Part shown: one piece after another, positions 49,927-57,886 of the stretch
Numbering within the stretch: the stretch's first letter is position 1
Layout of the letters: every line of letters starts with the position of its first letter
Assembly (NCBI RefSeq): GCF_000519085.1
Contig: NZ_KI912577.1
Coordinates: forward strand, 1,180,501 to 1,244,500
Reading direction: 5' to 3'
Source: Methylobacterium sp. 10
GTDB lineage: Bacteria; Pseudomonadota; Alphaproteobacteria; Rhizobiales; Beijerinckiaceae
Length of the DNA: 64,000 nt
Program-made: the position numbers and the translations under genes
Notes under the pieces: model-generated
What the model was told of the DNA's origin: nothing
Databases searched by the model: none
What the model saw: the letters and a program-made list of their open reading frames with translations, nothing else

Positions 49927-51254
49927 CAGGCTGCTGCAGAAGTCGCTGGTCGGCTTGTCTCTGAGATGATTCACTCTGTCCGTGGCGGGTTGGGGGTCGA
50001 GCGATGCGCGGGCGTGAGGATCGGTCGGAGAGCCTGTTCAGCTACATCCGCCTGGAGGAGCGCGTTCCGGCCGATCATCCCTTGCGGCCGATCCAGGCGC
50101 TGGCCGACGAGGTCCTGGCCGGGCTGAACGGACGCTTCGAGGCACTGTATTCTGGGATGGGTCGGCCCTCGATCCCGCCGGAGATGTTGCTGCGGGCGAC
50201 GCTGCTGCAGGCCTTTTTCTCGGTGCGGTCCGAGCGGATGCTGATGGAGCAGATCGACTACAACCTGCTGTTCCGCTGGTTCGTCGGGTTGGAGATGGAC
50301 GCCGCGGTCTGGTATCCGACGGTGTTCACGCACAACCGCGACCGGCTGCTGGAGGCGGATGTCGCCCGCGCCTTTCTCTCGAGCCTGATGGCCCTGAAGC
50401 CCGTCAAGCGGCTCCTGTCGAGCGACCACTCTTCCGTCGACGGCACGCTGATCGAGGCCAGGGCGAGCATGAAGAGCTTCCGGCCGAAAGACGGCTCGGG
50501 CGAACCGCCGGGCCCCGGCCGCAACGGCGAACGCGACTTCCGCAAGGAGACGCGCTCGAACGAGACCCATGCCTCGACCACCGATCCGGATGCCCGGCTC
50601 TATCGCAAGAGCGCGGGCCAGGAGAGCCGGCTGTGCTTCATGGGCCATGCCTTGATGGAGAGCCGCAACGGGCTCGTGGTGGACGCCACGCTGACCCATG
50701 CCACGGGGACCGCCGAGCGCGAGGCGACGCTGACGATGCTCGACCAGCGTCCGCGCCGGCATCGGATCACCCTGGGGGCGGACAAGGCCTACGATGTCCG
50801 GGCCTTCGTCGGCGACCTGCGGGCGCGCCGCGTCACGCCCCACATCGCCATCAACGGGGCGGTGTCCAAATCCGGCAAGCCGCGCAAAACGGCCATCGAT
50901 GGTCGTACCACCCGCCATCCCGGCTACGTGATCAGCCTGCGCTGCCGCAAGCGCGTGGAGGAGGTCTTCGGCTGGATCAAGGTCCAGGCGGGGTTGGCCA
51001 AGGTCAAACTCCGGTCAAAGCCCAAGGTCGAGGCGGCCTTCACCTTCGCGGCGGCTGCCTACAACCTCGTTCGCCTCCCAAAGCTTCTGGCCCGGGCGGC
51101 GGGATGAGGGGTAGGCCCGGGGCCGGGGCTCACCTCCAGAAACGGAGGCACCGCAGAAGGTGACGAACCGAACCGCCTCAAAAGCGCCGGTCCCCGCCAC
51201 AACAGCCAACATCATCCATGCAGAGGGCCAAACCAGACTTCTTCAGCGGCCTGT
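49927..51254. mobile_element. IS5-type insertion sequence (IS5/IS1182 group)
   Basis: Imperfect inverted ends (CAGGCTGCTGCAGAAGTC on the left, complement CAGGCCGCTGAAGAAGTC on the right) bracket a single plus-strand transposase. TTAG lies at both borders (49923-49926 and 51255-51258), a four-base target duplication of the YTAR type used by IS5 relatives. The element is 1328 bp. Confidence 0.88.
50004..51107 (+). CDS. IS5/IS1182-type transposase
   Basis: The 367-residue protein begins with the DUF772-type domain (LFSYIRLEERVPADHPLRPI, FFSVRSERMLMEQIDYNLLFRWFVGL). It continues with a DDE core: SVDGTLIEARASMKSF, TLGADKAYDVRAFV and the final acid near RVEEVFGWIKVQAG. It appears complete. The group name follows the common annotation of proteins with this N-terminus; IS5 and IS1182 members share it. 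Confidence 0.92.
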   Translation: MRGREDRSESLFSYIRLEERVPADHPLRPIQALADEVLAGLNGRFEALYSGMGRPSIPPEMLLRATLLQAFFSVRSERMLMEQIDYNLLFRWFVGLEMDAAVWYPTVFTHNRDRLLEADVARAFLSSLMALKPVKRLLSSDHSSVDGTLIEARASMKSFRPKDGSGEPPGPGRNGERDFRKETRSNETHASTTDPDARLYRKSAGQESRLCFMGHALMESRNGLVVDATLTHATGTAEREATLTMLDQRPRRHRITLGADKAYDVRAFVGDLRARRVTPHIAINGAVSKSGKPRKTAIDGRTTRHPGYVISLRCRKRVEEVFGWIKVQAGLAKVKLRSKPKVEAAFTFAAAAYNLVRLPKLLARAAG

Positions 51255-51301
51255 TAGGATGAGGCTGAGCCGCCAACGATTGATAGGAGATCGTCTCCAT
51301 A

Positions 51302-51598
51302 GCCAAACTGAAGTCCGCTCAGTGCTACGAAGATGAGCGCTTGAAGGAGAGGGGGCAGCTCTCGGCGGACTTATTCCGAAACGGCTCAAGAAGTTCACGC
51401 GGCCCGACAATATGGCTGGTTCATGAACCTTAACGGCTCGATGACCCTCGGTTCCGTATTAGTCGGGCAATCTAAGATAAGCGGTAAAATTCTACTTTGT
51501 GATAAAAATTGCTATCAGATAAGCGTATTTCAGCAGAAATATCCTCGTGCGGCCTGACTTCATTGGGCGTTTTGTTGCCGCTCGAAGTAATGTGCGGG
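51302..51598. other. right-hand junction zone of the mobile block, no gene seen
   Basis: About 300 bases become AT-rich toward 51480-51540 and contain no convincing frame. The boundary with GTA-like sequence is near 51617, inside the major tail gene. No second copy of any terminal repeat is visible here, so what mechanism joined this DNA to the tail gene cannot be told. Confidence 0.5.
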
Positions 51599-51691
51599 CT
51601 AACTTCGGTTCTGTTTACAGCCGGCCACCGCCGTGAAGCCCGCCCCCTCGCTGATCCGGATGAGGAGGTCCTTGCCTTTCTGGGCGCTCAT
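51599..51691 (-). pseudogene. 5' remnant of the phage major tail protein gene (TP901-1 type, RcGTA g9-like)
   Basis: The frame starts at ATG 51691, overlapping the upstream tail terminator stop (ATGA). It reads MSAQKGKDLLIRISEGAG and FTAVAG, the typical N-terminus of TP901-1-type major tail proteins. It then runs into unrelated sequence and stops after 30 residues (intact proteins are about 130-140). The 3' part and all downstream tail genes are absent up to the baseplate remnant at 35517. Confidence 0.85.
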
Positions 51692-52143
51692 GGAATTGCT
51701 CCGTTCGAGATCGGCAACCGCTCGGTGACGGCCTGGAGGGTGAGGGTGGCGCGGGTCTCGCCGCTGCGCTCGTCACGGGCGCAAGCGAGGGATTCGACCC
51801 GCAGGATCGAGAGGGCATGGCCGGCGGGGGAGAGCAGCGCCTCGTGCAGGAGGGCGGCGGCGCGGCCGGCGGCCTCGACGGCGCCGCGGCTGGAGCCGGG
51901 CCTCGCGAACAGGATCAGCCCGAGCCGATGCACATGGCGCAGCGCGCCGTCCACGGAATCGTCGCGCATCTCCGCCGGGCCGAACAGGGCGTAGACGGGT
52001 GCCGCGCCGCGCGGCGGCTCGTCGTGGATACGGACATGGCCGCCCATGAGCCGGCCGAGCTCCGCATCCTCGCCGAGGACGGCGAGGATGGCGGCCCGCA
52101 GGGCAAGGAGCGGGTTGGCGGGAAGGGACAGGGGGTCGCTCAC
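51688..52143 (-). CDS. DUF3168 tail terminator protein (RcGTA g8-like)
   Basis: From the GTG at 52143 the protein is 151 residues. Blocks are NPLLALRAAILAVLGEDAELGRL, VYALFGPAEMRDDS, HRLGLILFARPGSSRGAVEAAG and ILRVESLACARDERSGETRATLTLQAVTE, the DUF3168 pattern. Tail terminators cap the tail tube and join it to the head. The start overlaps the previous stop (GTGA) and the end overlaps the major tail start (ATGA), so the head-tail genes are tightly coupled. Confidence 0.88.
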   Translation of the reverse strand: MSDPLSLPANPLLALRAAILAVLGEDAELGRLMGGHVRIHDEPPRGAAPVYALFGPAEMRDDSVDGALRHVHRLGLILFARPGSSRGAVEAAGRAAALLHEALLSPAGHALSILRVESLACARDERSGETRATLTLQAVTERLPISNGAIP

Positions 52144-52490
52144 GGCAGGGCCTCCGCTGGTGCGTCGATCAGTTCCTCGACCTCGCAGACGAGGTCGCGC
52201 CCGCGTCCGTCGGGGTCTCCCGCCGCGCGGATCACGAAGCGGCGCGGGCCGGAGGCGAGCCGCATGGCGGGCGTGACGTCCGTGCGATAGGCGAGGCGGA
52301 TGCGGTGGGTCGCCACCGCATCGGACCGGCCGCCGCGGGCGCGCTCCGCATGGCCGGTGGAATCCAGCGTGCCCCACAGGAGGGGGCCGGCCACGAACCG
52401 GCGCAGGTGGCCGCCGAACCCGTCCGGGTCGTCGACGAAGCGTTCGAGCACGTAGCGGCGGCGCCGCGCGCCGATGGGCGGGTGCGTCAT
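52140..52490 (-). CDS. head closure / head-tail adaptor protein (RcGTA g7-like)
   Basis: From ATG 52490 the protein is 116 residues with the head-tail adaptor pattern: IGARRRRYVLERFVDDPDGFGG, WGTLDSTGHAERARGGRSDAV, THRIRLAYRTDVTPAMRL and RRFVIRAAGDPDGRGRDLVCEVEE. It belongs to the small SPP1 gp16-like stopper proteins. It follows the connector gene closely and overlaps the tail terminator by four bases. Confidence 0.88.
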   Translation of the reverse strand: MTHPPIGARRRRYVLERFVDDPDGFGGHLRRFVAGPLLWGTLDSTGHAERARGGRSDAVATHRIRLAYRTDVTPAMRLASGPRRFVIRAAGDPDGRGRDLVCEVEELIDAPAEALP

Positions 52491-52512
52491 GACAGAGCTC
52501 CGAACGGTACGG

Positions 52513-53073
52513 TTAGAGGCGCATCCGGCGGTGCGGCGCGATGAGCGCTTCCACCATCGGGGCAAGGGTCAACGGCAGGTCGCCGCGATTCTCGAACCCG
52601 TGCGCGGCGAGGAGCCGGATCGCCTGGACGAGGGGAGGGGGCATGGGCGGACCCGCCCCGCCGTACCCGGCATCGACCTCGATGAGGGCGGCGGCCCGGG
52701 CGAGCGACGGGGCTGCCGGGGAGACGATCAGCCCCGGCGCCTCCACCGTGTCCGGCGCGAGGCGGACGAGGCCGGGGTCGAAGGCCGTGACGATTCCGGT
52801 CGCATCCACCGAGCCGGCGCTCGCCAGGGCGACGAGGGGGCTCAGGGGCAGGGGCACGAACCCGTCCGCCGGCCAGGCCGTGAGCATCACCCGGTAGCGG
52901 CCGGGCGCCAGGACGCGCCGCGTCGCCAGCTCGACCATGGCGCGGGCCGAGGCGATCAGGCTCTCCACCAGACCGTCCTCGGCGGTGTTGTCCGGGTCGA
53001 GGCGCAGGTGGGCGCGCATGTCGGCCAGGATGACCGGCTCGACGATGGCGGCATCGACGCGTATCGGATTCAT
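52513..53073 (-). CDS. head-tail connector protein (RcGTA g6-like)
   Basis: From ATG 53073 the protein is 186 residues. It has the phage gp6-like connector pattern (ILADMRAHLRLDPDNTAEDGLVESLIASARAMVELATRR) followed by WPADGFVPLPLSPLVAL and a C-terminal helix (LVQAIRLLAAHGFENRGDL). Connectors sit between portal and stopper. In intact clusters it directly follows the capsid gene; here three protease genes and a small gene (53111-56338) lie between. Confidence 0.88.
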   Translation of the reverse strand: MNPIRVDAAIVEPVILADMRAHLRLDPDNTAEDGLVESLIASARAMVELATRRVLAPGRYRVMLTAWPADGFVPLPLSPLVALASAGSVDATGIVTAFDPGLVRLAPDTVEAPGLIVSPAAPSLARAAALIEVDAGYGGAGPPMPPPLVQAIRLLAAHGFENRGDLPLTLAPMVEALIAPHRRMRL

Positions 53074-53110
53074 CGTCGTCTCCGGGCGGGCGGTGAAGGG
53101 GGCGGGTGGA

Positions 53111-53872
53111 ATGGATCTCGACATGCGAGCGATCGGTGCCGCGCTGCTGCTCGGCCTCGCCGCCGCGCCGGCCGGCGCCGTGGTCGGCGGCCGCGAGGCG
53201 CCGGAGGCGGCCGGCTCGGCCGTGATGGTGCTGTCCTCGAACGGCGGCGTGTGCACCGGCATCGTGGTGGCGCAGGATGCGGTGCTCACCGCCGGCCATT
53301 GCGTGGCGGCCTCCCCCCGCCAGGGCGGCGCGGAGCACCGGGTGCATGTTCGCGACGAGGCTGGCCAGCCGGTGCTCATCGAGCTCGCGGCCCGCGCGGT
53401 CCATCCCGGCTACGATGCCGGCGCCATCGCCGGGCGCCGGCGCTCCATCGATCTGGCCCTCGTCCGCACCGTCACGCCGCTTCCCGGCCGCTTCCGGCCG
53501 ACCCCGTTGAGCGCCGCCATGCCGCGTGCCGGCGAGAGCCTCGTCCTGGCCGGCTACGGGGTCTCGAAACCGGGCGAGCCGCGCACCACCGGCACCTTCC
53601 GCAGCGCCGTGCTGCCCGTTGTCGAGCCTTACGGGCAGAGCCGGATCCTGGTCTGGATGAAGCCGTCCGGCGGCGCGTCCGGCGCCTGCCAGGGCGATTC
53701 CGGCGGGCCGATCGCGGATGCGCCCGGCGCTCCGCCGCTGGCCGTCGCCGCCTGGGTCGGTGGCGTCGCCTGCGGCGGCATCTCGCAAGGGGTGCTGCTG
53801 GGGCCGCAGCGCGACTGGATCGACCGGACCCTCGCGGGCTGGGGGCGTTCCGCCGGCTGGTCCGCGCCCTGA
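53111..53872 (+). CDS. secreted trypsin-like serine protease
   Basis: The 253-residue protein has a signal peptide (IGAALLLGLAAAPAGA) directly followed by VVGG, the trypsin-type new N-terminus. The triad is His63 (TAGHCV), Asp114 (SIDLALV) and Ser197 (GDSGGP). There is no propeptide, so signal peptidase cleavage alone would expose the activating N-terminus. It is transcribed away from the GTA connector gene with only 37 bases between, opposite to the phage direction. It is predicted to be active outside the cytosol. Confidence 0.9.
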   Translation: MDLDMRAIGAALLLGLAAAPAGAVVGGREAPEAAGSAVMVLSSNGGVCTGIVVAQDAVLTAGHCVAASPRQGGAEHRVHVRDEAGQPVLIELAARAVHPGYDAGAIAGRRRSIDLALVRTVTPLPGRFRPTPLSAAMPRAGESLVLAGYGVSKPGEPRTTGTFRSAVLPVVEPYGQSRILVWMKPSGGASGACQGDSGGPIADAPGAPPLAVAAWVGGVACGGISQGVLLGPQRDWIDRTLAGWGRSAGWSAP

Positions 53873-53981
53873 CGCCGCTCCGCCCCCGCGACGGAACCGG
53901 GAGCTTGGCCAGGTGATTGCCATAGGCTAGGCTTCATTCCAGGGACGTCCGGGGCTTTCAGCCGGGCGCGGGAGAGACACG

Positions 53982-54845
53982 ATGTTCGCGACCGCGCTCC
54001 GCAGGGCCGTCGTCACGGCGCTGGTCGGGCTGATTCCGGCTCCGGCCTTCGCCGTGATCAACGGCGAGGTCTCCCGCGATCCCAACGGCCTGCGCGCCTC
54101 CGTCGTCCGCATCGAGAGCACCCAGGGCGAGATCTGCTCCGGCACGCTGATCGGCCCCGATCTCGTGCTGACGGCCGCCCATTGCGTCATGCACCAGGCC
54201 GGCTACAGCGTGGTCGCCGTGGACCGCGCGTTCCGCCAGCGCCGCATCCTCGCCATCGCCGCCTCGATGCATCCCGATTTCGTGCCCGGCACCACGCCGG
54301 AGGATCAGCCGGGCATCGACCTCGCTTTGATCAAGCTCGCCGAGCCCTTGGGGCAGGACTTCCAGCCTCTCGACCCACGGAGCGGCGGCGCCATCAACAG
54401 CGGCGACGCCGTGGATATCGCCGGGTTCGGCGTGGTGGCCGAGAACCGTCGCAACACCGCCCGCACCCTGCGCCAGGCGCATCTCGTGTCCATCGGCTCG
54501 CTCCAGGTCGCCAACACCGTCACGGTGGTGACCGACCGGCGCAAGCTTGCCGAGACCGCGGGGGCCGGCGCCTGCCTCGGCGATTCCGGCGGGCCGATCC
54601 TGCGCGGCGGTCCGGGCGGCTACCAGATCGTCGGCGTGGTCAGCTGGTCGAGCGGTGCCATGCGCCAGGACAAGCGCGCCCGGACCGCCTGCGGCGGCTT
54701 CACGGCGGTCACCCCCACCGGCCAGCATGCCGGTTGGATCACCTCCCGCGCCGCCGAGATGGCACAACTCACCTCCGGCGAGGCGTCCGCGAATTTCCGC
54801 CGCTCCAACCGCTCGGACTGGATGGCACGACCGGGGCGGCGGTAG
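53982..54845 (+). CDS. secreted trypsin-like serine protease
   Basis: The 287-residue protein has a signal peptide (VVTALVGLIPAPAFA) followed by VINGE. The triad is His67 (TAAHCV), Asp113 (GIDLALI) and Ser202 (GDSGGP), and a C-terminal extension (FRRSNRSDWMARPGRR) is basic. It is in tandem with the previous protease, 109 bases downstream, but the two are divergent in sequence, so this is not a recent duplication. Between its stop and the next gene about 135 bases hold nothing recognisable. Confidence 0.9.
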   Translation: MFATALRRAVVTALVGLIPAPAFAVINGEVSRDPNGLRASVVRIESTQGEICSGTLIGPDLVLTAAHCVMHQAGYSVVAVDRAFRQRRILAIAASMHPDFVPGTTPEDQPGIDLALIKLAEPLGQDFQPLDPRSGGAINSGDAVDIAGFGVVAENRRNTARTLRQAHLVSIGSLQVANTVTVVTDRRKLAETAGAGACLGDSGGPILRGGPGGYQIVGVVSWSSGAMRQDKRARTACGGFTAVTPTGQHAGWITSRAAEMAQLTSGEASANFRRSNRSDWMARPGRR

Positions 54846-54980
54846 GGGCGTCAGGTGGAGTGAAGAGGCTCATTGTCGGACGGGCATACGCCCGCACGAC
54901 ACTGCGTCATGGTCCGCTTGCGCGACCCATCCCGTGGACGGACGGCAACGTCGTCATGCCGGCGGCATTGGCGCAGCGGG

Positions 54981-55232
54981 TCAGAACGCCGCCGCTGACC
55001 CGGTGATCTGAACTTCCACGGCGAAATCGCCGAAATGGTCGGGTAATTCCTTCGCGGCGGAGGGGGATTGCGCGAAGACTTTCATCGCCCAGTCGTCGCC
55101 CGTTCGGTTGAGGCCGAGGCCGACGGAACGGTCCGGGTGGCCGGCCACGTAACGGCTCGTGAACGCATCCTTCGCTGCCAGGGCAGCGGGCCGGGACGCT
55201 ACCAACTTCTCGCGCTGGTCAACCATTGTCAT
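54981..55232 (-). CDS. 83-residue protein resembling a free-standing copy of the adjacent protease's N-terminal domain
   Basis: The gene overlaps the end of the S1-type protease gene by four bases (ATGA), so the two are translated together. Its second half (RSVGLGLNRTGDDWAMKVFA, then FGDFAVEVQITGSAA) follows the pattern of the protease's own N-terminal region (AVGVLRRS, LKLGLFVQHK, AKIIVTGRV). A role as inhibitor or folding partner in trans is inferred. No signal peptide is present, in keeping with the partner. Family name unknown. Confidence 0.65.
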   Translation of the reverse strand: MTMVDQREKLVASRPAALAAKDAFTSRYVAGHPDRSVGLGLNRTGDDWAMKVFAQSPSAAKELPDHFGDFAVEVQITGSAAAF

Positions 55233-56338
55233 GCTCCTGCCGGGCCAGTGTAGAGGTCGATGTCGAGGGCATCAAGAACCGTGCGGATGGGGTTTGCATA
55301 AGTAATGCCGAACCCGTTTCGGCCACCCGTCTCCGTTCCGGCGAACAGGAGCGCGACCGGGCGGCCCTCGGCCGTGCAGATCAACGAACCGCTATCGCCT
55401 CCTTTGGAGAACGGCCTTTGGGTTCCGCTGATCGCCATCTGCCGGTTGAAGATCGCATATTTGGAGCGTGCGCCGCTGATCATCTGGACGCGAACGTTGT
55501 CGACGTCGATGGCCTCCACCAAGCCTTCCGTAAGGCGTGTGGTGCGCCCGACCTTCTTCACCGGGACCTGATCCAGGATCAAATCTTCGATGACACCGAG
55601 ATTCCATCTGTGCGGATCGATGCTGTCATGGCCGACCCGCCGTGCATCGCAATTCATTGGGTCGTCGAGCAATGCGAAGGCGCAATCGACGAGGTTCGAT
55701 GCGCTCGGATCGAAGTCGATGGGGACGAAGGCGCGCAGCTTCGCGATCCTGTGGGTCGCGTCCGCGGCGTCGCCGTGGTCGAGCCGTCCAGGCTGGACGA
55801 TGACGTCGCCAGGCTTCGCGCGGTTCGTGTGAGCGAGGACATGGTTGTTCGACACCATTCCCACATCGCCGTTCCCGTCGATGCCGAAGCACCCGATCGT
55901 CCCGGCGGTGACACGGTGGTGGCCGACGGATTCGCCCATCAGCAACGGTCGGCAAAGGTCGGCCCTCGCGGCCACCTGACGCCGGACCCGGCCCGTAACG
56001 ATGATCTTTGCCTCGCCCTTGGCGATTCGTTGCGCAGCCTCGACGACGGGATGGTGGAGCAACTTCTTGTGCTGCACGAACAGCCCGAGCTTCAGGTCCG
56101 ATGGCCGATCGTTGTTGTCCGAACGGCGAAGCACCCCGACCGCGATCTTCTCCTTCGGATCGAACTCTCCGCCACGTCTGGCCTTGACGATGTCGGCATA
56201 CGCGGCCGTCCCCGGCTGCGGGGAAAAGGTCGGCTGAGCGCCTATGTCCGTGGAGGCGGTGACGACCTCCGAATATTTGAAGGCTCTTAGGAACACCTCT
56301 GCCTTGGCGTTCACCGCCCCGTCGAGATTCATGCTCAC
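55229..56338 (-). CDS. S1-fold serine protease, NAL1-like, without signal peptide
   Basis: The 369-residue protein has a chymotrypsin-fold catalytic domain with His166 (SNNHVLA), Asp218 (LVDCAFALLD) and Ser316 (SKGGDSGSLI). An N-terminal domain of about 120 residues precedes it. There is no export signal, so it probably acts in the cytosol. The gene is on the phage strand between the capsid and connector genes. Its stop overlaps the start of an 83-residue protein. About 200 bases separate it from the capsid gene upstream. Confidence 0.8.
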   Translation of the reverse strand: MSMNLDGAVNAKAEVFLRAFKYSEVVTASTDIGAQPTFSPQPGTAAYADIVKARRGGEFDPKEKIAVGVLRRSDNNDRPSDLKLGLFVQHKKLLHHPVVEAAQRIAKGEAKIIVTGRVRRQVAARADLCRPLLMGESVGHHRVTAGTIGCFGIDGNGDVGMVSNNHVLAHTNRAKPGDVIVQPGRLDHGDAADATHRIAKLRAFVPIDFDPSASNLVDCAFALLDDPMNCDARRVGHDSIDPHRWNLGVIEDLILDQVPVKKVGRTTRLTEGLVEAIDVDNVRVQMISGARSKYAIFNRQMAISGTQRPFSKGGDSGSLICTAEGRPVALLFAGTETGGRNGFGITYANPIRTVLDALDIDLYTGPAGA

Positions 56339-56542
56339 TATCCCAGAAAATCAACCTGAGATTAATTCATAGCGCAATGCCACCGGGGGAAAAGGCCCCC
56401 TCGATCAATCTTGAGTTCGATAAGCATGAATCCCAGGGTAGTGCCGGAAAATCCACAGCCGTGACGCGGGGACGGCTCATGTCCGCGTGTCGCGCCGCGA
56501 TGGCAAGCCGCCTCCGGGACAGGGTCCCGGAGGCGGGGCGTA

Positions 56543-57886
56543 TCACGCGAACTTCAACAGCTTGATCGCGTCGAAATCCTGCACGCCGCCGCCGACGCGC
56601 TTGGTGGTGTAGAACAGCACGTAGGGCTTGGCCGAGTAGGGGTCGCGCAGGACGCGCAGGCCGGCGCGGTCCACGATGAGGTAGCCGCGCTTGAAGTCGC
56701 CGAAGGCGATGGACAGGCTGTTGGCCGCGACATCCGGCATCGCCTCCGCCTCCGCCACGGGGAAGCCGAGCAGGGTCGCCACCCGGTCGGCGGAGACCGG
56801 CGGCTGCCACAGGTAGTTGCCGTCGGCATCCTTCATCTTGCGGATCGTGCTCTGGACCTTGCGGTTCATGACGAAGCTGGCGTTCTGGCGGTAGCCGGCG
56901 CGCAGGGCGTAGACGAGGTCGAACAGCACGTCGGACGGGTTGGCGGTGGGAAACGCCCCGGCCGCGCCGGTGGCGACGAAGCCGAGCTTGCCCGGCACCC
57001 AGGCGGTGTTCACCACGTTGTCCACGTCGAGGAAGCCGCGCGGGCGGCTGACCCCGTTGCCGGTGACGAAGGCGACGCTCTCCTGTTCGGCGAAGGCCGT
57101 CTCCACCTCGTCGGCGAGCCAGGCGTCGATATCGACGATGGAATCGTCGAGGAGGGTCTGGGTCGCCGCCGGCATGGCGTAGAGTTCCATGGCCGGGAAG
57201 CTCAGCTCCGTCAGGGGCGGTGCGTCGGTCTGGGGCCGGGCGGCGGTCTCGGCGACCCAGCCCGAGACCGCATCGGTGGCGGAGACGGCGCGCTTGTAGA
57301 GGCCGCCGGAGATGGTACGGACCGTGGCGAGCGCCCGGATCGGCGAGAGGTTGGCGAGCCGCCGCAACACGTCGCGCTCGATGGTCTGCGGCACGAGATA
57401 GCCGCCATCGGGGCCGGAACCGGCCGAGAGCGCCTTCTCCTCCAGGCGCTTCAGGTCGCCGCTCTCACCCGCCCGGACATAGAGATCGAAGGCGGCCTTG
57501 TGCTCGACGGAAGCCGAGTCCGGACGGCTCGGCCCGTCCCCGCCCAGGGGCGGACGGCGGCCGTCGAGGGTCAGGCGGTCGAGGCGGGTCCGGGCGGTGT
57601 CGAGGGCCGCGTCGATGCGGGCGAGCTTCTCCTCGGTGAGGACGTCGCCCGGGCGGCGGCTCTCCAGTTCGGCGAGCCGGCTGTCGTTGGTCTCCTTGAA
57701 GGCCTCGAAGGCGCGGGAGAGTTCGCCCATGGCGGCGCCCACCTCGACGTCGGAGGCGGGGCGCGCCGCCTTGTTCTCCAGCGGGAGGTGCGGGGCGGAC
57801 TTGGTCTCCGGGGCGGACCTGGTCTCCGGGGCGGACCTGGTCTCCGGGGCTGCGGAAGCGGCGTTGGGCGACACGTGGACGGTCAT
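56543..57886 (-). CDS. HK97-type major capsid protein (RcGTA g5-like)
   Basis: From ATG 57886 the protein is 447 residues. The N-terminal 110 residues form a charged scaffold-like region (MGELSRAFEAFKETNDSRLAELE). The HK97 fold follows: GGYLVPQTIERDVLRRL, AWLADEVETAFAEQES, FVTGNGVSRPRGFL, and the end RVLRDPYSAKPYVLFYTTKRVGG. The N-terminus carries a three-copy APETRS-type repeat from an 18-bp tandem. The gene overlaps the prohead protease by four bases. Confidence 0.93.
   Translation of the reverse strand: MTVHVSPNAASAAPETRSAPETRSAPETKSAPHLPLENKAARPASDVEVGAAMGELSRAFEAFKETNDSRLAELESRRPGDVLTEEKLARIDAALDTARTRLDRLTLDGRRPPLGGDGPSRPDSASVEHKAAFDLYVRAGESGDLKRLEEKALSAGSGPDGGYLVPQTIERDVLRRLANLSPIRALATVRTISGGLYKRAVSATDAVSGWVAETAARPQTDAPPLTELSFPAMELYAMPAATQTLLDDSIVDIDAWLADEVETAFAEQESVAFVTGNGVSRPRGFLDVDNVVNTAWVPGKLGFVATGAAGAFPTANPSDVLFDLVYALRAGYRQNASFVMNRKVQSTIRKMKDADGNYLWQPPVSADRVATLLGFPVAEAEAMPDVAANSLSIAFGDFKRGYLIVDRAGLRVLRDPYSAKPYVLFYTTKRVGGGVQDFDAIKLLKFA
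57793..57846. repeat. three-copy 18-bp tandem repeat in the capsid gene
   Basis: Three units of GGGCGGACYTGGTCTCCG (plus-strand reading) lie head to tail and differ at one base. They encode a repeated six-residue APETRS/K unit in the delta-domain region of the capsid protein, where length is unlikely to matter. Confidence 0.9.

Larger units (their letters stand above)
48145..51301 (-). pseudogene. MerR-effector-like gene interrupted by two insertion sequences
   Basis: Removing the IS5 element (49927-51254, with one TTAG copy) and the IS3 element (48231-49508, with one AACA copy) restores a single minus-strand frame of about 185 residues. It starts near 51300 (METISYQSLAAQPHPKWRDTM). It continues through GLIAAPDLPNEPTADQVDAW and MWSENGLIERFWHFVSV, and after the IS3 ends NGQQASNSPEYEWLSAATAL to a TAA at 48145. 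The IERFWHFVSVLNG region resembles the effector half of some MerR-family regulators, but no DNA-binding domain is present. The coordinates include both inserted elements. Confidence 0.75.
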
